This document shows positions 33,798 through 45,756 of a stretch of DNA of 64,000 bases, one piece after another (position 1 is the stretch's first letter; each line of letters begins with the position of its first letter). The translations under genes and the position numbers were made by a program. The notes below the pieces were generated by a model, which had not been told where the DNA came from, did no database searches, and saw only the letters and a list, made by a program, of their open reading frames with translations. Source of the stretch: Raffaelea ambrosiae (lineage: Eukaryota > Ascomycota > Sordariomycetes > Ophiostomatales > Ophiostomataceae). Location: NCBI GenBank assembly GCA_002778195.1, contig PCDI01000001.1, positions 1,810,939 through 1,874,938 on the forward strand. The letters are read 5' to 3'.

Positions 33798-34547
33798 TGT
33801 GCGCTTTGGAAGGTGAAGATAAAGCAAAATCGGAAAATGCACACATGAATACAGGGACATGCATGCTATTATACCACACAGAAAAAAACAGACACGAGAA
33901 CGTGTCGACTATCTTTGGAAACCTCTCGGTTGTACTATGTAAACAAAGTGCCAGGGGTCAGTCGGCAAGACAAGAAGACAAGGGGCACGCGATATTGATG
34001 TCCGAGAGACCTATCTCTCGGGCTCCGTGCAGCTCGCCTCGGGCAAGTGAGCAGACAGTTTAGGGCATCCAAATCGTTGGTTTTGTATTTTCATCTTGGC
34101 ATAGCTAGCATACGTCATTATTTACAGGCAATTGCAGTTCCTCTGCCCGCCTCCTATCTGGGTAATCTTCTATCGCCCCGAGGCCTTGGGAAGCGGGCCA
34201 GACAACAGAGAGAGAGGCAAGAAAAGCACAACCCAGGTTTTGTTGGTTTTTTTTTTCTTTGTGTGTGTGTGTGTCCGCAAAGCAATTCCAGCCGAGCCGG
34301 GTAATGGCAGGAAAAAGCTGACGTCCTCGTTTCCACGGCTGCTGCAATCTGGTTAAAAACACGAATGCAAAAAAAAAAAGGAGCGCCTAAACACGGATGG
34401 CCAATGGCGGTGCAATTTGGTAGAGGCAAAACATCTGTTCTTCCTCGTTTGGATGGCCAGACCCGGTGGCAGGGCCCACAACACGCGGTCCCCAAAGACG
34501 ACCTGTCCGGGGCCTCGTGTGCGAACCTCAGCTTGGGCGGGCTCTGC
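33798..34547. other. Intergenic region, nothing recognised
   Basis: 750 bp between two minus-strand genes. It has a short GT repeat near 34260-34274 and A/T homopolymers. No gene seen. Confidence 0.6.
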
Positions 34548-36450
34548 TCATCCCCATCGCGCCACAAAGTGGTCCCGCTTGGCATTCTTGCCGCGGGCCC
34601 TGTCCACATCCTTGCTCACGTCGGCCAGCCGTGCCCGGATGCGGCCCACCTCCTGGGCCATGACGGCAAGTGACGCGTCGATCTCGGGGTCCACGAGCTC
34701 CACGGTGCCAAAGGGGCTCTCGGCCAGCACCGACTCGCGCGCCATCCAGACGGCCCGCCGCGCGTCGGCGAGCTGGTCCGTCAGGGACTCCTCAAAGGAC
34801 TCTTGCGCGTTGCGGGCGACGTCGTCAGCCTTGGCGGAGCGGTCGAGGAGGGTCGACTGCAGGAAGCGCGCATTGACCAGACCGGGGGGAAGGCCGGCAC
34901 GTCTGGGATCGAAGCCCACGTCGTGGCTGCCGTCATCGTCGTCTCCCGCCGGCAGCACGATCGACAGGCTCTGCAACAGCTGCTCCAGAGGAGGCTCTCC
35001 TTCTCCTCCTCCGTCGGCCCAGGCGCCCATGCCGGACGAGCGGCGTCGCCCTGCTCCTCCTCCTCCTCCAGCACGGGTGCGCACGGGCGAGACAGAGCCC
35101 CCCCGTCCCGCGGATGTTCGACGGCGGTGAACCGGCGAGCCATAGATCGTCGATGGACGGTCTTTTTTCAGCGATACCGTCACGGGCGCGGCCAGCTCCG
35201 CGCGTGCCGTGCCCACCAGAGCCTCTGTGGCTGCTTGGTGCGCCTGGGCTGTCTCGACGCGTGTCGACAGCAGCGTGATGTGCTCCAGAAGAAAGTCGAG
35301 ACAGTCGTTGATCTGAGGAAGGGAATCAGTGATGAGCCGCATTCGTCATGTAACATACACACACACACACACACACACACGCAACATACGTAGTCCAATG
35401 CCAGCAAGGAACGAGCCATGCTCTGGCCTTGCTTCCCCGACAGCGACTTCAGAGCCGGCTCGAGGTACTGGTGCTCGACCGACATCTGCGCCACGGGCAG
35501 GATCTCCGAGTAGAGAGATTCCAGCTCTTCCTGCAAGGCGGCCACGTCGGTGTCAGCGTCGGTGTCGGTATCGGTGTCGGCGTCGGCGCCCGTGTTCGCT
35601 GGGCGGCCGCCCTCGAGGGCCTCCAGGTACAGCCGGTCCAGCTTGGTGCGGATCGTCTCCACGGTGTGCTTGATCAGCCGCACGCAGACGTCGCGCAGCT
35701 GCGCCAGGCTCTCCTGCTCGTCCTTGTCGTCCGTCACCGTCAGCGCCCAGCCCAGCTTCTGCAGGCTGGCCAGCAGCTTGTCGTCCGAGCGGCAGAGGTC
35801 GTCAACGACGGCGACGACGGCCGTCGTCGCCGCCGCCGCCACCGCCGCCTGTGGCTGTTGCGGATCCAGGTCAAAAAGACGGTCGTCCATGCGCCGCGTG
35901 AGCTCGTCCACGTCGTCCACGAGCGCCTGCCGGGCGGCCTCGCGACGCGGCCGGTGCGCGTCCGCCAGAGCGGCGCGCCGCTCGCGGGCCTGGTGGCGCG
36001 TCTGCGCCAGCCGCCCCACGGCCTCCTGCTGGTTGCGGAGCTGTGCGGTCTGCTTGCCCATGGTCTCGGTGGCGCGATCAAGCGTGCTGATGGCCGCTCG
36101 CAGGTCCGCCTCGCTGAGCGGTAGCAACGGCGCAACCGAGGTGCCGCTGTTGTTCTCCAGGGAGGCGGCCAGCTCGTCGGCCCGGCCACTGCGCTGCAAG
36201 GCCTCGTATCTGATGGGCAGTGTCAGCGTACGACTGTAAAAAAAAACGACGGCACGGAGACGATCCACGGCGGAAACACGCACAGCTCCAGTTCGTCCAC
36301 TGTCAGGAGGGTGTCGTCGGTCAGGTGCACTTTGGCCCATTCGGCCAAGGACGTCCCAACCAGGGGGTCCCTGAGAGACGCCTCGATGGCCCCATTGCTG
36401 ATCGACGCGCCCCTGGACTGCAGGATCCCAGAAAGCGTCTCGTGAGCCAT
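34548..36450 (-). CDS. Coiled-coil protein, HAUS augmin-like subunit 3 candidate
   Basis: Exons 36450-36284, 36209-35390 and 35312-34548 (minus) give 583 residues. The first about 75 residues resemble the HAUS3 N-terminal layout: a helical start, a SLAEWAK segment, then LLTVDELELYEALQRSG. In human HAUS3 a Trp-containing segment is likewise followed by an LSEEELEA helix. Long Gln/Arg/Glu-rich heptad regions follow (about 100-165 and 230-330), with an acidic Asp/Thr repeat (DADTDTDTDADTD) and a basic Ser/Gly-rich insert near 370-410. HAUS3 is part of augmin, which recruits gamma-tubulin to existing microtubules. The match is from memory of the family and is moderate; another mitotic coiled-coil protein is possible. 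The second intron carries a CA microsatellite. Confidence 0.6.
35356..35380. repeat. CA microsatellite inside an intron
   Basis: Uninterrupted AC dinucleotides lie within the second intron (35313-35389) of the HAUS3-like gene, near its donor in the direction of transcription. Confidence 0.9.
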
Positions 36451-37518
36451 GGTTGGGACCGGTCAGTTTTTGCCTCGGGAGGTCGCTGCCGGCTGGTCGC
36501 GTCTGGTGGTTTCGATATATATCGCGTTGTCGCGTGAAATGGCGGGGTGGAATTTAGTACGAAATGGAGCGCCACAGCGACCCGCCGACTGCGCTGTAGT
36601 ACTGCTATATCTCAATTTAGGGGCTTATTGGCCCAGACCTGCCTATTTCCACCCCGATATAATATCCTACACTATCAGACCCTCCAGCAACATATTGCAG
36701 AGAACAACTTGCCTCGCCTGTGGGCCCCTTGTGGCAGACATTTCTTCTTTTCTCTTTCTCCTTAACATTCGGCCATTTTTCATCGGCAAGCTTACAACAG
36801 GTCCAATCGTATCACAGCTAGTCATTCTTGCAGCTTCCAGTCGTACTAGAATTCTCGCCAAAATCTTCATCTACTCGTGCAATGACCGCAGGAACGATAA
36901 CCGGATGCTAATCTATTCTCGGAGTCCCAAACAGCAGAGATCTGGAACGGGACCTGGCAACTGATGTCCCGGTCGGCGTTCATTCAATGCCCGTGCCATC
37001 TTGCTTGTGTTTTGCGTCTTTGCATGGCCAGGCGGACCACCTGGCGGCCGGCCGATTGACCCGTTCCACTTGGCCGGTAGTAGAACGCAGGGCAGGCGTA
37101 ACTGTGTCAGGAAAGCACTGGCCAGTATGACGGTAAGAAGTCGCGACTCCTGTTCGATAGGCCACAGAACGAGACGTTTCGACTGCATGCCTTCATCGTA
37201 TCCGTGCAACCCCAGGCGAGGTCTGCCGTTGCTTCGCTGTTGTGGGCTGAGCCTTTCTTTCTTTTATTTTTTATTTTTTTTTGCCTCCGTTTGACCGTCC
37301 GTCTCGGGGACGAGACGTCGAATTTTCTTTGTTTGTCTGGTTTTTGTTGCGATATCGCGTCGGCATTTGTTGGCATCTCCTGGCTCCCAGCATCGTGGCG
37401 CCAAAGGAAAGCCACATAGTACGATACATCTAGCTTCAGGAAGGGCTCTCTCGCAGACGTAGTGGATATTGCGGATATTGGCCTTGGCAGCCAAAACCAA
37501 AAGTTGCTCAGACGGAGG

Positions 37519-38319
37519 TCAAATGAGACGCACATACTCGTAGACCGCTGGTGGCGGTCTGTGACAGAGGGCAAGTAATGGCGGTGGCTGTCCTACCAAG
37601 CAAACAGAGGCCAGGGCCTCTAAGCCACTGAATACTTCGATGGGCCATAGACAGGGATACCTGGACAGTGTCATCAAGCGAACAGACATGCATTGTGGAA
37701 ATACAGCAGGAGCATGGTCACAGCAAGAAGAGCGGTGCAAGTCTGCACGCCTTGATTTCCACGGCCAAGAAAAATTAATTGTTCTTAGGCGTAACGACAT
37801 TATCAAGCACCTCAGAAGGCCGCCTATGATTCTTTCAGACAGAAAAGCGTTAGTTACAGGCTCTTCTTGAGTCTCCGAGAATAAAAACAGGTTCTGTTCT
37901 ATTTTTACTGTCGCAGATTCTCCTTGCCAAAACAAAACGTCCTTCCTTGGCGAGGTGATATGCCATTCTGCCCTGTATCCCAAACACAAATTCTCCTTGA
38001 AATTCCGGGCGAAACAGTCTTGATAGCTGAGACCGTTACACTGTTTCTGCATCAATGAGGATGTTTCTCTTTCAGAGCAGCTCAGACCGCACTCTGGTGG
38101 CGGCTGACAGTCAACCGTTGTGTTGAGTCCGGCAACTTGCAGATCCGTGGCCACCCGCGTGTAACACCAAATATGTGTTGTCCGCTTCTCATGCGATCCA
38201 ACGAAATGCAAATGCTTGTCCCACAGACACGACAGGCTTACCATGTACAATGCGCCGAAGTAAGCAGAGGGGACAAAGCAAAAGAAAGAGCCACAATGAA
38301 CCATCGTGACGGTGAACAC
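37519..38319 (-). CDS. Orphan open frame with a Cys-rich segment (doubtful)
   Basis: A 266-codon open frame in DNA of moderate GC, hence longer than expected by chance. Its middle has a Cys-rich stretch (PPPECGLSCSERE, then QCNGLSYQDCFARNF and NLC) whose spacing recalls CFEM modules, which start P-x-C-x3-C and have a D-x-C core. Not all eight Cys positions are evident. A gtaagc donor near the start and a cag acceptor before the Cys-rich part could remove an awkward N-terminal segment. It may be a decayed or very divergent secreted or receptor gene, or no gene at all. Confidence 0.22.
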   Translation of the reverse strand: MFTVTMVHCGSFFCFVPSAYFGALYMVSLSCLWDKHLHFVGSHEKRTTHIWCYTRVATDLQVAGLNTTVDCQPPPECGLSCSERETSSLMQKQCNGLSYQDCFARNFKENLCLGYRAEWHITSPRKDVLFWQGESATVKIEQNLFLFSETQEEPVTNAFLSERIIGGLLRCLIMSLRLRTINFSWPWKSRRADLHRSSCCDHAPAVFPQCMSVRLMTLSRYPCLWPIEVFSGLEALASVCLVGQPPPLLALCHRPPPAVYEYVRLI

Positions 38320-40134
38320 AACCCGGCAACGTGGACAGCATTATGCCCATGTGCGCGTAAGATACGGCCCGTCCATCGATGCGGATACAAGAGCCGTTTG
38401 TAGAGATGGGCAAATTAACGTCTTGGGTGGCATACGTTGCTTCTCACATGAGACTCTACGAGAGAGTCTACGAATTGTCGGGATGTGGTAGAGTCAGTTC
38501 ATGTTTTGCTTTCTCTTCCGGCCATGGACCCCAACGTTATGCGATCCGCACAATCAGGGAATGCCTACCCACCAACAATTATATTAACTGCTTAGTTGTT
38601 TCGCTATTTAAAGATTCACTTGATTTACCCTTGAACCTTGTAACCCACAAAGGTGATCTCCACCTTGACCACAACCTGCCCTCGCAACAGCAAATGGTAG
38701 AAGACCAGGAAGCTTCTTGTCTGAACACAGCAAAAAGGGGCTATGGCCATCCACAAGAATAGTCCCGATTCTCAGTCATTGTAACGGCCACAATGAGCAA
38801 GGATTCCTGGAGAGCAAAAAAACATGACCACTGGATGGAGCTCTGCTTTCACACTTCCCGATATGAAAATGGTAGGCTTGAGCAACCTTTTCTGTTGACG
38901 GAGGACACACACAAAAAAGACTTAAAACGCTCGGCTTTGTCTCCTGGCGCCTTTCTTTTTATTTCTACATTTGTTCTAAATGCTGTGAGTGCATGCTGCC
39001 AGGAAACTTCGGTTACCATGATGCTGTGCGTCTGTGTTGGTGCTGCTGTTGGCGCACAGGAAGAAATCCATGCCCATATTCATGTAGGTCTCTTCAGTCT
39101 ACCAACACTCCAACCAACTCAAGAATTATGAATGAAGAGGAATACGGGCCCGAATGGTCTTGTCCAAAGCTTACGAGCAGTGGTTACCACCGAAGCCGGG
39201 GGTGGAGTAACCTGGCGCAGACACGGGATCGGACCATGATACCGCTGGCGATCTGCTGGGACCGATTTCGGTGTGACTCCTAAATCTCGACCATCCAAAA
39301 GCAGGTACAACTCGAGTTTTCAACATGAACAGCCATCAAGTTTGATCTACTAACAACTGCCCCTCGGACTTTGAGGCCTAGGACTACCCAACGTCCAACT
39401 AGTGTATTCGTGTCTCTCATACCTCCAGTCAATACGGGACAAACCAGGTGAATCACCCAACACTCTCAAGGATCCAACGCCCGCCCCCAAAGATATATAC
39501 AGATTCAGGATCCTAAAAGTGAGTTTGTCCAGGGCATATGCATGCCATCAGCGTGCCACGATGGCCACAAAGGGTAGCCTGGCTATCTTGCGGACATTCC
39601 CCAGTTACCAAACCGGAAGGCATCCAATGGCAGGGTCTTAGTGGCAAATGAGAGACAAGCGAGCCCTTTCACGAAGCCCAGGCCTGGCCGGTGAACCTAT
39701 GCACAAAGGCGACGCCCTGTTTGCCTGTCCAAAATATGAAGCTGAGGGGATGACTACGAAGGGACCGCATGCCTGTCCAACGATGCGTCTTGGTGGCCAT
39801 TCCCGTTTGTTGAAGTCTAACAGGATTATTGGCCCGCCCCCTACAGCCTACAGCTGCATACACCGCTGCGTGAGAGGGAGAGGTGTGTATGTTTACACAG
39901 CTTCTGAGACATTCTGTTTCTCGTCGGAAAGAGCCAACGTTCTCGAGTGAGAGGGCTGGTCCTGGAAATCATGGCCATGGGCGAGTCTACCGGGAAATAC
40001 GGGATGCCCCTTCGGTTAACCTAACAGCCAAATGGAAATTCCACCCCCCCCAAGAGACCTCATGAGCAAGCTGCTTAGAAGACAGGAGGGGGCAGTAACA
40101 ACCTGTTCTATTGCTATGCTGGCTGTTGGAACTT

Positions 40135-40194
40135 GATTGCCTGAGCTTGTTGGGAGTAGCAACAGATTGCCTGAGCTTGTTGGGAGTAGCAACA
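40135..40194. repeat. Perfect 30-bp tandem duplication
   Basis: Two identical adjacent copies (40135-40164, 40165-40194) start gattgcctgagc and end gtagcaaca. The lack of divergence implies a recent origin. Confidence 0.95.
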
Positions 40195-40865
40195 TGCTTT
40201 CCATGGCCTTCATGCAGAGTCCTTTCACCATTCTGCGGAACGCCACTGTCTTCCTTCACCATATTTTGTCTCCTTTTTAATACTGTTGGCGTTTTCATTC
40301 ATCCTTCCCGTTGACCTCATCGTTCATTTGTGTATTCACGCCCCTGCGGGTGGACAACTTGGAGAGCAGACAGAGAGTTGATAGCAAGGTCGTTGGCATG
40401 CCTCGTTGAAGAAAAAAATAGGTGTTTTCATATAACACTATGATTGCCAACATCCTCCTGTTGTAGCAACCGGACGAGGAACTTTTGGTGATACAGGAAG
40501 CCTATGCAGGGTATCTTCTAATCGGCACATGTTCACAGGTGCTGTTCGACGACTTCAGCTCCCAAACAGCTCTGGGACTCACCCTTCGCTTGGACCTTGC
40601 TACATAACCCTCAACATCCCTTGACAACCACATTTTCGATCATCGATCCCCTGACAGAGACCATCGTTTACATGTAAGCCTGAGTACCCTTACCATCTAT
40701 GCCGTCAACACAGCTTTAGAAGTGTGTCTTCATTCCCATCGTTGTCTCTTGCTGCAGAGCCGTACCATCCCACCCCTCCATCTTTGAGTATTCCCTTTTC
40801 CGGGAGAAGGCTCATCCACTTCATCTTCGTCATTGTTTCGTACACGGAGGGTTCAGTGCGGGAAA

Positions 40866-42912
40866 ATGTTAGACATATCTCCGCCGAGTTGCTGCGATCT
40901 TCCTCTGGCGGAGCACATTCGAAGAGTGTACCATGACAGCCGGGACAGCTACATTGATGGCCTCATAGCCATCATCCTCATCCTTCTCTCCCAACTCATG
41001 ATCAGCGCCTTGAACCCAATCACCTCGGACAAGAATGCCTTCCCGGCATCTGTTGTGGCCATGATTATTGTATCCGGCGTGTTCATCATGGTGTCATCAT
41101 TCCTTGTGGATGTGGACAAAAGCTACGCGGCTTACTTGAAAAAACCGGCAAGTCACAGAACTTATCACGACTGCTAATACGGCCCGTTCTCCCGACTAAC
41201 ACAATAATACAGACAGACTTAATCAACAGGCATATGTCTATCGGCTTCATTGTGCCTTTCATTATGATTATGGACGCTACCATGCCTAGTGGAAGAAATG
41301 TCGGCCTGGTCATAGCGGGATTTGGTAAGTGATGCTGAAAAGTTATCCTGTCTGATTAGTCTGTCCCGACTAATACCCAACTCAAGTGGCGACAGGACTC
41401 CTGAACACCGTCTTGGTGTATTTGTTTTCCTTTGGTCTCCAGACCCTGTTCGATGGTACAATTCGAAAATTCGCATCGTCTTCCAAACTTCCAGAGCAAC
41501 CCGCCGAATCTCGAAACAGACCGTGCACCTACCTGCCCGGGGGCAGCCCTAGCCCTTTCACCAACAGCCGACCGGTGCAAAACAATAGCCACCCAAGACC
41601 ACCGGCGCCGGCTTCTCCACAATATATCCCGGATATCCAGCAAGGAGGAAGCCAAAACATGTCGTCTGTTTCTTTCAGAACTGTGGGGTTCATTGGCGCA
41701 AACCCAGTGTTCTGTGGCTGCGTTTTTGGCATAGTGGCCATTGGATTGCCGGTAGCCAAAACAACCGGCGACGACACGGCCCTCGACACATTCGTTCTGC
41801 TATCCCTGTGGATGGGCACCCTCAAAACACAAGCGACCGTCAAAAGGTCTCAACGCATGGCACAACACCCCCAGTGGCGAAACGCCCTGGCCGCCTCACT
41901 CAACGCCGTACTCTGGAGCTCCCTGGCGGTCCTTGTGTACATGGTCGCCAAGGCGTCGGCGAAACACACGTCGGTTGCCAAGGAACTGAGAGCCTTTAGC
42001 ACCGGGACGGCACTGGCCGACCTGGTTGATGCTGCTGGCCGAGGATCGGCCAAGATGGGTGCTGGTGACGTAGCCACGACCATCCTAGAATCGGGCATCG
42101 TCATCTGGGGTCTCAAGTTGTTTGAATGCCGGAAGCAGCTTATTTCCTGGGCTGGACTCACAACGCTGATTGCGAGTGCCGTTTTCGCCCTCGCCAATAT
42201 TGTGTGCGGCCCTCTGCTGGTGCACGCCATGGGCCTGACACCGGCGAGCCACTCTCTGGCCTTTGCTGCCCGGAGTGTGACCATTGCTCTGTCTGGCCCA
42301 GCGATGGTCAGTCTAGGTGGCGACATTGGCCTGAATGCTGCCCTGGTGGTATTTAGCGGTATCGCCTTCCAAGTCATCATAAGTCTGGGATTCGCCAATT
42401 GGGTTACCGAAATCACGGGTGGCTGCCGCGTGGAATTTTCTTGGAGACGGTCCTCGACAAACACAGACCCGGACTTGGAGGCAGCACTGAAGGAAACTAC
42501 CAAGGAAACCACCAAGGAGTGTTGTATTGGTGGCCAGACAACTCCCACCGACTCGATTGAGTCGGACACTATATTCGTCGATCCGGGTCCTGGCATTTCA
42601 GGAGGCACCCAGAAGGACACGCCGAAACTGGCGGGAGACAATATTGTCACCATACAAGATGGAGCCTGCAATCACGATGCGAATGCCGGACGAACTGCCA
42701 TGCTCGACCCTCACGACAGCCCTGTCACCGTGGCCACAGGCTTGGCAGTCGGTATGAATTCCGCAGCCATGGGCACGGCCTATCTGTACGAAGATGGCAG
42801 CCGCTCTGCTCCGTATTCGGCCCTCGCCATGACGTTGTTTGGTGTCATGACCGTGGTGTTCACGTCCATTCGTGGACTTGACGACTGGCTGATACGGCGC
42901 GTATCTGGCTGA
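40866..42912 (+). CDS. Fungal LrgB/PLGG1-type membrane protein
   Basis: Polytopic membrane protein. Exons 40866-41147, 41213-41324 and 41387-42912 give 639 residues. The N-terminal part has several hydrophobic helices (YIDGLIAIILILLSQL, ASVVAMIIVSGVFIMVSSF), followed by a Pro/Ser-rich loop at about 155-210. The C-terminal half carries LrgB features: a Ser/Thr segment (FAARSVTIALSGPAMVSLGG) matching the conserved P-K-S-V-T-x-P region, then GIAFQVIISLG. After a hydrophilic insert come ATGLAVGMNSAAMGTA and SALAMTLFGVMTVVF. Bacterial LrgB/CidB affect autolysis, and plant PLGG1 exports glycolate/glycerate from plastids; the fungal role is unknown. The first intron appears to be GC-AG (ccg|gcaagt). 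A weaker GT-AG alternative shifts one codon. Confidence 0.82.
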
Positions 42913-43796
42913 ATGCATAGGCTAAGGCGAAGAAGAATAGAAGAAGAATACCCTGAGAGGAGGCATGGCGTTTGCATTTGTTGAATATTGGCAGCGTCAG
43001 CCTTGTATTTGAAATAGTTCATGATCGAAAAAAGCACAAATTTAATCATTCTGCTGACAATGCCTGTACGAGGCTGAGGGACATGCTAGATACCGGGGGA
43101 GCCATACTTAGACAGAGCACATAGTTGGCAGACTGGTCATATTGCGTTAGTAGATACAGTCAAGCAAATGGACACTCGTCTAGCACTCATGAACGGGGGA
43201 TATGAACGATTCATGTGCATTTCGTCTGGTGTTTCCTGGCCACTAATAAGCCAGAACATCGGAAACGTTCTGCAAAGTATATGACCTCAAATGCAATAGC
43301 CAGCCCAAGACAATCGAGGCAGCCAGTAACACATAATGAAGAGAACCACATAAGGACTGAGGCAGCTCGCAAAGGGCTTCCCCATTTGGCGTGCAAAGTT
43401 GCGCCTTGTGTCGTGTCTTCAGAGAGCCCAAACCGGGCGCCACCAGGAAACCAAACTACCAAACAAAAAAAAGGGCACCCAATGAGACAAACACAAGAGC
43501 TGGCTGGCCCATTGCCGAAAGGACCTTTCCTGGGGAAAAAAAAACCAGTGCCAAAGCCTGACACCTAAATTCTCGACTTGTCCACCAGCCGGACAACATG
43601 GCCCTGTTCTGTCCGCTCGTTGATCATACCAATTCGTCATATTTCCAAAAAATAAAAAATAAAAAAACAAGTAACTAAGCCTACTATGCCTTTTTCTTCT
43701 TTTTGTTCATCTATTTCGTACTGTCCAGGGTTCGCCTGTTACCTCCTCGGCCACTCGTCTCTCGCCTACGGCCGGAGCCTCGTCTCTGCGTCGCAA
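42913..43796. other. Convergent 3' intergenic region
   Basis: About 0.9 kb between the convergent LrgB-like and ESS1 genes. Nothing recognised. Confidence 0.6.
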
Positions 43797-44630
43797 TCAT
43801 GCCAGCCTGTGTATCACAGTTTGTTGTCTTAGTCAATGTTTCTCCGACCAGGCAGAATGGGAAGTACCCTTGTGCTTACCGTTCAATCAAATGCAGCCCA
43901 CTCGCAGTGTCCACGATGCCGCTGATCTCGCCCGGCTTCAGAGCAAAGGCCGCTTCCTCAAACTCCTTTTGCATGTCTCCCTTGCCGAAATAGCCCAAGT
44001 CGCCCCTCTTACGCGCGCTGCTGCAATCCGACTCGGTCAGCGCCAGCTCGCCTAGAGAGATCTCGCCGCGGCGGATGCGGTCCTCGTAGCTCTTGATAAT
44101 GACGCGCGCGTCGTCCTTGCTGCGGGTAATCTCGGCCTCGCGCCAGCTTGCCGGGCGCCGACTGTCCCGGTGCTTGACGAGCAGGTGGGCTGCACGAATC
44201 TTGCCGGCCTGCTGCTGCTGCTGCTGGAGCTGCTGCTGTTGCTGCTGGTGGGTGGCGCTGCCGTCGCCGCCAGAAAGAGCGCCGAGGTTGCCGGAGTGGT
44301 ACTTGGCCATGTACAGCTTGAGCTGCTCGGTGTTGGTATTCGAGGGCGGCTCCCAGCGCGAGGTCTTGTCGACATAGTTGAAGTAGTAGGGCAGGTTCTT
44401 GCTGTTGCTGTGGCGGACCTCCCAGTTGGGCGGGAGGCCGGTCTCCTCCTGCGAAGCGGTTAGTGGACAGCCATGCGATCTCCCAACACTACCAACAAGG
44501 AGCTTGTCTTGGGACAGACAGCGCGCCAACGGGGGCCACTGGGAACCAAAAAATGGGGGGGGGGGGGGGAATCAACAACAAAAACGACAGACAAATGAAG
44601 CAAAAAACGTACGCGATTCTCGCCAGACAT
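43797..44630 (-). CDS. ESS1: Peptidyl-prolyl cis-trans isomerase, Pin1/Ess1 type
   Basis: Nuclear parvulin that isomerises phospho-Ser/Thr-Pro bonds, notably in the RNA polymerase II C-terminal repeat. Exons 44630-44613 (18 nt, MSGENR), 44448-43880 and 43806-43797 (10 nt, ending in LA-stop) give 198 residues. The N-terminal WW domain runs from TGLPPNWEVRHSNS to SRWEPPS. The rotamase domain includes AAHLLVKHRDSRRPASW (phosphate-binding Arg cluster), the catalytic-Cys segment ESDCSSARKRGDLGYFGKG, MQKEFEEAAFALKPGEISG and SGLHLIER. An unusual poly-Gln linker (QQQQQQLQQQQQQ) separates the domains, lengthening the protein beyond yeast Ess1. It is divergent from RPB9, with which it shares a 1.1-kb upstream region. 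Confidence 0.95.
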
Positions 44631-45756
44631 CGTACTGAGTGTAGTGGGATTGGATTCCGAGCAAATGCGAAAGGCGAAGGAAAAATCAAGCGCAGCTACC
44701 GTCACCTGTAGAAAAAGAAAAAAGAGCTGGGGAAAAAAGGAACGTGGTGTCGCCGTGGCATTATTATCGAGACGAGCCCACCCCCTGCTCGGATTTTGCC
44801 TGTGTGGTAGTTGAGGGGGAAACGAGCAGCCAGCCCGCTAAACTGGGGCAATAGCCTCCTAGCAAAGTCGTCATAGGGCGGTCCCAGCTTGCTTCCCAAA
44901 TCCCAAGCAGCTCGAAACGGGGATCCCGGTGCGGGGGCGGGGGAAGGAGCGATCGATAGCACACTAACAAGCCACTGAACAGCCTGCCAATTGCTGACGC
45001 TGTGGGAGAGTTCGTGGCCAGGCTGCTGTACGCGCTAACAGAGGGGACAGGGCAGGAAAAAGAACTCGTGCAGCATTGCACAGGATCACCGAGCATCCCA
45101 TCCGGATCAAGTGACCGGGTGTGAGATGCGTCGGGCACGAGGTCTACAGAATATGGGAAGACAGTCGGGAACAATATACACACTGTCTATTTGTGTGAAG
45201 ATAATCGATAGAATACAGTGTGTATTGCTACAGTCACTGTCGACACCTGTGACCGTTAGCTCACAAGTGATTCCCTTATCAACTGAGTCACCGATCCTAG
45301 CTCAGCCACTCTAAACGTCGTCGTGCGAGGCTATTATTTCTTCTCTGGATACGCCCGTTGGCTGCCTGGCGGTAAAAAAAAAAAAAAAACACTTAGTGGA
45401 AGGATTGCACTTTCGCCACTGACTACCTAGCCCTGTTTTTCTGCCTCTGTAGCTTTTGGGTATAAAGTGGCGGCTGCCTGCCAGTGCACATAACGAGCTT
45501 TAGCGCGTTTAGTCATCAACATAGCGCTTTTTTTGGTGGTGAACAGGCCAAAATAAAGTTCAAAAAAATTAGTTACGGTGAAGAACATCAAATATTAGGA
45601 AGAAACTCCCCGCCACTCTTCGTTTTTTTCACCTCCTTCTTTTCCACCCTTCACAACAACCACAACCACAACCACCGCGATTTGCAAAACAGACGCAGTT
45701 TTCAAATAAAAATTTAAAAACAACATCACGAGAAGGCAACCGCAAAGATCGTCGCG
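44631..45756. promoter_or_regulatory. Shared divergent promoter region of ESS1 and RPB9
   Basis: 1.1 kb between the start codons of two head-to-head genes that both act on RNA polymerase II. It contains an A run (about 45374-45389) and an AT-rich leader before RPB9. Specific factor sites were not assigned. Confidence 0.5.

Larger units (their letters stand above)
36451..40865. other. Gene-poor lower-GC region
   Basis: 4.4 kb. It holds one long minus-strand open frame (37519-38319, listed separately), a perfect 30-bp tandem duplication (40135-40194), and otherwise only short frames without motifs. Confidence 0.5.

Noticed and set aside
39180..39250. tRNA-like pattern (gggatcggacc with nearby stems)
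   Set aside because: No proper T loop, acceptor stem or anticodon arm could be folded.
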